Shown piece after piece: positions 60,034-64,000 of a DNA stretch of 64,000 nucleotides. Location: assembly GCF_030182585.1 (NCBI RefSeq), contig NZ_JARXOW010000001.1:1054001-1118000 (forward strand). The letters are read 5' to 3'. Under the pieces are notes generated by a model that saw only the letters and a list, made by a program, of their open reading frames with translations, ran no database searches and was not told the DNA's origin. The DNA comes from Pedobacter faecalis. GTDB lineage: Bacteria > Bacteroidota > Bacteroidia > Sphingobacteriales > Sphingobacteriaceae. Made by a program: the position numbers and the translations under genes. Positions within the stretch are counted from its first letter, which is position 1. Every line of letters starts with the position of its first letter.

Positions 60034-62256
60034 TTATTTCCATTTCAACCTCAAGCTATTGGTTACCACACTTACACTGCTTAAAGCCATTGCTGCGCCA
60101 GCAATCATCGGATTAAGCAGAAACCCGTTAATTGGATAAAGAATACCTGCCGCTAGCGGAATACCGATCACGTTGTAAACAAATGCCCAGAAGAGGTTTT
60201 GTTTTATGGTGGCTACGGTCCGTTTTGATAACTTTATAGCCTGTGCAATTTTAGTAAGGTCTGATGAAATTATTGTCATCTTGGCAACATCCATAGCAAT
60301 ATCGCTTCCTTTACCCATGGCTATGCTCACGTCCGCCGTTGCCAGGGCCGTACTGTCATTGATACCATCGCCCACCATTGCAACAGTTTTGCCTCGATTT
60401 TGTAATTCTCGTATAAAATCTGCTTTCTGCTGTGGCAATACCTCGGCACTATAATTCCTGATGCCCGTTTGCAGAGCGATAGCTTTGGCAGTGGCCTCAT
60501 TATCACCTGTAAGCATATACAGATCAATGTTCATGTCATCCAATTGCCTGATTGCTTCTATTGAGGTTTCCTTTATCTGATCGGAAATAGCTATTACAGA
60601 GAGTGCTTGCCTGCTATCTGCAAACCAAATCACCGTCTTGGACTGGCGGCTCCATTCGTCGGCCCAAGCTTGCAGTTGCTCGCCAATCTGAACCTGATTT
60701 TCTGTCAGCAGTTTTTGATTGCCTACATAGTAGTTTTCATTGTGGTGACTGGCTTTTATGCCTCTACCTGTAAGGCTCTCAAACATCGACAAAGAGATGG
60801 CTTGCACACCTTGCAAATGCTTAGTCACTGCCTCCGCCAGTGGGTGTTCTGATTGTTTCTCTATACTTAGTAAAATGTTTTTGGCGCTATCATCATTATT
60901 CAGCCATTGTATGTCTGTTACCCGTGGCCGGCCTTCGGTAATTGTTCCTGTTTTGTCCAGCACTATCGCATTAACTTTTTTAGCCAGCTCCAGGCTTTCA
61001 GCATCTTTAATTAAGATACCGCTTTCGGCACCTTTACCAACGCCCACCATAATTGCAGTAGGCGTTGCCAGCCCCAATGCACAAGGGCAAGCGATAACCA
61101 GTACGGTAACGGCCGCCAGAAGTCCATGAACAATGCCATTATCTCCGCCCAAAACGACCCACAATAGAAATGTAAGGATTGCAATACCCAATACGACCGG
61201 AACAAAAACACCGGCGATTTTGTCAACCAACTTTTGTACCGGAGCTTTACTTCCCTGTGCATCCTGCACCATGTTGATGATCTGGGCAAGCATCGTGTCT
61301 TTGCCTACTTTAACCGCTCTGAACTGAAAACTGCCTTTTTGGTTGATCGTTCCGGCAAATACTTTTTCGTTTTCCTTTTTTAGGACAGGGATCGGCTCAC
61401 CGCTGAGCATGCTTTCATCTACATAAGAGCTCCCGTAAGTCACCAGACCATCTACCGCAATTTTTTCTCCCGGCTTCACCAGGATAACATCGCCGGCTTT
61501 AACTTCATCTATCTTTATCTGTTTTTCTGTTCCGTCAGCCTGAATCAACATGATCGTTTTAGGCTGCAGGCCCATTAACCTTTTTATCGCCGTAGAGGTG
61601 TTACCTTTCGCTTTTTCTTCAAGTAATTTACCTAAAAGGATGAATGCAATGACCACCGATGCTGCTTCAAAGTAGACATGTGCATGCAGACCCCGCTGGT
61701 GCCAGAACTCGGGCACCCACATATTGAAAACGCTGAACACATATGCAATGCCTGTGCTCAGTGCTACGAGCGTGTCCATGTTTGCGGAACGATGCCGGGC
61801 GTGCTTCCAGGCATTGGCAAAGAAATCTTTACCCAACCACAAAACTACGGGTGTAGAAAAAAGCCACATGATTTCGTTGGCATAGGGCATATCCATAAAG
61901 AGCATACCAATTGTTACGACAGGAAGTGATAACAGCACCGCCCAGATGGTCTTATTTTTAAGCTTGTTAAACTTTTCGGCATGAAGGTTATCCAGCGTCT
62001 CGCGCTGTGTAGACTCATCTTCAATCAGCAGATCGTACCCGGCTGACTGCATCGCCTTTTGCAGTTGTTCTACGCCAATACGTTTAGGCATATATTCTAC
62101 CAACAGGTTACCCGTGGCAAAATTCACAGATGCACTAACAACACCAGGCTGGTGACTGGTAATGCTTTCGGCACTGCTTGCACAGGAGGCGCAGGTCATT
62201 CCGAGCACGGGAAAAGTCCTCTTGATCGTTTTTTCATTGCTATTATCTGTTGCCAT
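60034..62256 (-). CDS. copA: Copper-translocating P-type ATPase with HMA domain
   Basis: A 740-residue P1B-1 type export ATPase for Cu(I), in the inner membrane. Start at 62256 (MATDNSNEK...) puts the HMA domain at residues 12-80, with the metal site Cys22-x-x-Cys25 in GMTCASCASS. The membrane CPC is at 390-392 in ACPCALGLATPTAI, the Cu-type context. TGE in the actuator (MLSGEPIP), DKTGTITEG and GDGINDSTALATADV are present. A longer frame to 62370 adds 38 Cys-rich residues with no known domain and is not used. No copper regulator or chaperone gene lies beside it. Confidence 0.92.
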   Translation of the reverse strand: MATDNSNEKTIKRTFPVLGMTCASCASSAESITSHQPGVVSASVNFATGNLLVEYMPKRIGVEQLQKAMQSAGYDLLIEDESTQRETLDNLHAEKFNKLKNKTIWAVLLSLPVVTIGMLFMDMPYANEIMWLFSTPVVLWLGKDFFANAWKHARHRSANMDTLVALSTGIAYVFSVFNMWVPEFWHQRGLHAHVYFEAASVVIAFILLGKLLEEKAKGNTSTAIKRLMGLQPKTIMLIQADGTEKQIKIDEVKAGDVILVKPGEKIAVDGLVTYGSSYVDESMLSGEPIPVLKKENEKVFAGTINQKGSFQFRAVKVGKDTMLAQIINMVQDAQGSKAPVQKLVDKIAGVFVPVVLGIAILTFLLWVVLGGDNGIVHGLLAAVTVLVIACPCALGLATPTAIMVGVGKGAESGILIKDAESLELAKKVNAIVLDKTGTITEGRPRVTDIQWLNNDDSAKNILLSIEKQSEHPLAEAVTKHLQGVQAISLSMFESLTGRGIKASHHNENYYVGNQKLLTENQVQIGEQLQAWADEWSRQSKTVIWFADSRQALSVIAISDQIKETSIEAIRQLDDMNIDLYMLTGDNEATAKAIALQTGIRNYSAEVLPQQKADFIRELQNRGKTVAMVGDGINDSTALATADVSIAMGKGSDIAMDVAKMTIISSDLTKIAQAIKLSKRTVATIKQNLFWAFVYNVIGIPLAAGILYPINGFLLNPMIAGAAMALSSVSVVTNSLRLKWK

Positions 62257-62495
62257 GATTTGATTGTTTAAATTTGCAATACAAATCTCAGGACAAAAAG
62301 CTAAATAACACTTACAGAATTTTGGGATTGATTTGCAGAATTTACAGCTTATCCAGAGATATCTTCTCATAGTCAGTGATCTCCTTACCCTTAAGTGTTT
62401 TTCTTCTAAGTGCCTATGCTGTACCTAGTGGCCAATAAATACGTAATCAATAGAATCTAATTAGATAATAAGTAGATAAATAACATATGGTCAAG
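62257..62495. other. Non-coding stretch upstream of copA
   Basis: About 240 bp, AT-rich. It must hold the copA promoter, but I see no clean TTTG/TAnnTTTG pair. No other gene is supportable. Confidence 0.4.
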
Positions 62496-62583
62496 ATATC
62501 ATTGACATATCGTTGGCATATCAAAAAGATATATCAAGGATATACCAACGATATAGGAAGGATATACCAAGGATATACCAACC
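62496..62583. repeat. Eight degenerate 11-bp tandem repeats
   Basis: The stretch divides exactly into eight units of 11 bp, each starting ATAT: ATATCATTGAC, ATATCGTTGGC, ATATCAAAAAG, ATATATCAAGG, ATATACCAACG, ATATAGGAAGG, ATATACCAAGG, ATATACCAACC. The last four are most alike. The period is close to one DNA turn, so the ATAT steps face one side of the helix. There are no spacers, so it is not CRISPR. It lies between the DUF1080 gene end and the copA start. Confidence 0.85.
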
Positions 62584-62744
62584 CTCTATTTATATTGTAT
62601 TTAATATGTACTTATTTTCTAATCAATCGCCACGAAGTAGCCAGGATGTAGGGAACACTCCAGAAAATCTTGCCTGACTTTCCAGTTTCCAAAACAAACC
62701 GATAGCGATATACCGTATCCTTATGAAGTAAGTTTGGAATGAAC
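62584..62744. other. Non-coding stretch next to the DUF1080 stop
   Basis: About 160 bp. A minus-strand frame across it (62612-62878) has protein-like residues but overlaps the DUF1080 gene in another frame, with no start signal, and is not called. Confidence 0.4.
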
Positions 62745-64000
62745 TTAGGTACCCTCCTTCTTAGCCAGGTCTTTGATCCTGATGTTGCGGAACTCCAGCG
62801 GAGAACCATGACCAAGGAAGCCAATATGGCCACTATCCCTTGACAGTCCCGGATGGTCTTTATGGTCAGGTGCACCATTCTTCCTGAAAGGAGTCAGGTC
62901 GCCGTCGAGGATTACCGTACCATTTAAGATCACTTTTATCTTAGGGCCGTTGGCAATTACCTCTTGATAGTTCCACTCACCTACCGGTTTCAGGAAACCT
63001 CGTTTCGCCGGAATTGTGCCATATACAGAACCATGATACTGGTACACATGCAGGTCTTTATAAATCGGCGCCTCATTGTCCAGTATCTGGAGTTCCATAC
63101 CTGTATAAGCCGCATCACCTTCCAGAGGTGCCCTGATACCCAAACCATTATTGGCGCCCGGAGTCAGCTTAAACTCAAAACGGAATACGAAATCACTGAA
63201 CTCTTCTTTGGTAAATAAATTGCCGCCAGAGCCCTGACCCGGCTTTGGCCTGATCGCGATATTGCCGTCTTCGATCACGTAATCAGTCGTGTTACCGGTC
63301 CAGCTGTGCATGTTAGTACCATCAAACAGGACCTTATACCCTTCTTTCTTCTCCTTAGCGCTCAGTTCAAAAGGCTTCGGACGCGGGATTTCCCGGATAA
63401 AAATGTCTCTGTATGCAACCGGTGAACCATGCGCCTGCAGTTCAATCTGTTCTTCAGCAAAGATAGGCAGGTTCCTGTCCCAGTAGTTTTCCAGGATCAC
63501 ATTATCCGTCACCAGTACCCCGTTCAACCACACCGTAACGCGGTCACCTTTCATCAGGATCCTAAAAGTATTCCATTCATCCAGTTTATTATCTGCAACA
63601 ACCAAAGGCTTGCTTGGATTGGACTGGTTGTTGTACAAACCACCAGAGCCCACCTGTGCACCCACATTGGTACGGGCATTGTCCCAGATCTGAACCTGGG
63701 GAGTACCACGCAAATAAATACCGGCATCACCCTCGCCCTTCTTGTCATCAATGATCTTCCAGTCAACCAGCATCTCAAAATCACCATATTTCTTTACGGT
63801 GGCCAGGTTATCACCATGGCTCTGGAACACCAGTTCTCCGTTAATCACCTTCCAGCTGTCCTTTGCGGCAGCATCAGCCTTAGCTTGTGCATCAGCCAGT
63901 GTTTGTGCATCCATTTTGGACCGTTTGATCGGATCAGCTACCAAACCTTTCCATCCTGTAAGGTCCTTTCCATTGAATACCTGAACAAAACCCTCACCCG
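62745..64000 (-). CDS. DUF1080 (3-keto-disaccharide hydrolase-like) protein, 5' end cut
   Basis: The frame is open to the window edge, so the start lies outside; about 418 residues are visible. Two DUF1080 (LamG-like jelly-roll) domains follow one another: the first begins FVQVFNGKDLTGWKGLV near the edge and includes YGDFEMLVDWKI and DAGIYLRGTPQVQIWD; the second begins YKVLFDGTNMHSWTGNT and has FSDFVFRFEFKLTPGANNGLGI. It ends PLEFRNIRIKDLAKK. Members bind or cleave 3-keto-glucosides, and most are exported. The missing N-terminus would show whether a signal peptide is present. Confidence 0.88.
   Translation of the reverse strand, partial: GEGFVQVFNGKDLTGWKGLVADPIKRSKMDAQTLADAQAKADAAAKDSWKVINGELVFQSHGDNLATVKKYGDFEMLVDWKIIDDKKGEGDAGIYLRGTPQVQIWDNARTNVGAQVGSGGLYNNQSNPSKPLVVADNKLDEWNTFRILMKGDRVTVWLNGVLVTDNVILENYWDRNLPIFAEEQIELQAHGSPVAYRDIFIREIPRPKPFELSAKEKKEGYKVLFDGTNMHSWTGNTTDYVIEDGNIAIRPKPGQGSGGNLFTKEEFSDFVFRFEFKLTPGANNGLGIRAPLEGDAAYTGMELQILDNEAPIYKDLHVYQYHGSVYGTIPAKRGFLKPVGEWNYQEVIANGPKIKVILNGTVILDGDLTPFRKNGAPDHKDHPGLSRDSGHIGFLGHGSPLEFRNIRIKDLAKKEGT

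Noticed and set aside
62496..62583. CRISPR-like array
   Set aside because: Direct 11-bp tandem units with no spacers and no cas genes.
62612..62878. 88-residue minus-strand frame at the end of the DUF1080 gene
   Set aside because: Most of it overlaps the DUF1080 coding sequence in another frame; the last 40 residues look protein-like but have no start or domain.

Overview
The window looks like the chromosome of a non-pathogenic environmental Bacteroidota, most likely Sphingobacteriaceae (Pedobacter-like). The reasons are two SusC/SusD (RagA/RagB) pairs, each driven by an ECF sigma factor and a FecR anti-sigma factor, a fused MurF-Alr enzyme, GldA/GldF/GldG-like transport proteins, DUF1080 proteins, many lipoproteins with the Bacteroidota type of start, almost no Shine-Dalgarno sites, and promoters of the TTTG-n17-19-TAnnTTTG type. 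This placement is inferred from gene content; no database was searched.

Layout. 1-2.5 kb: a cut-off small gene and a TPR-type sensor histidine kinase, followed by a probable minus-strand small RNA. 2.9-10.2 kb: housekeeping (asnS, tsaC, a split trp operon trpDFBA with its own Trp-rich leader peptide and attenuator, an SDR gene, recR). 10.2-17.3 kb: a sodium/solute symporter, a LOG-family protein, DUF502, murF-alr, an orphan solute-binding protein, recX, tRNA-Gly and tRNA-Leu. 17.3-20.2 kb: a small AT-rich accessory patch behind the tRNAs with an unknown gene, a frameshifted gene, a ParD antitoxin whose ParE toxin is wrecked, and an unknown 141-residue ORF preceded by a dense, multi-state inverted-repeat leader. 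20.2-31.3 kb: mixed metabolic and envelope genes (ADP-ribosylglycohydrolase, Zn/Cd P-type ATPase, DinB, BNR protein, SDR, esterases, YihY with a missed 51-residue partner, a pyrophosphatase with an extra C-terminal domain, VOC protein). 31.4-36.5 kb: alpha-L-rhamnosidase and a TIM-barrel/thioredoxin fusion.

36.5-49.6 kb is the most unusual region: sigma factor, FecR, SusC, SusD, a GldA-like ABC ATPase, a GldF-GldG fused permease and two adjacent MutS-core ATPases lie in one orientation with very tight junctions from the ABC ATPase onward. It reads as a regulated outer-membrane uptake and inner-membrane transport locus with two MutS-like ATPases of unknown role. 49.6-60.0 kb is a second sigma/FecR/SusC/SusD set on the opposite strand, with a TlpA-like thioredoxin as cargo, plus a BlaI/BlaR1 pair with a clear operator. 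60.0-64.0 kb: a CopA-type copper ATPase, a run of eight 11-bp tandem repeats, and a DUF1080 protein cut by the window edge.

The main candidates for something new are the Sus-Gld-MutS locus, the four-segment switching leader at 19744-19939, and the small RNA at about 2432-2498. The trp attenuator is clear and mechanistically classical, but it sits before trpD rather than trpE.
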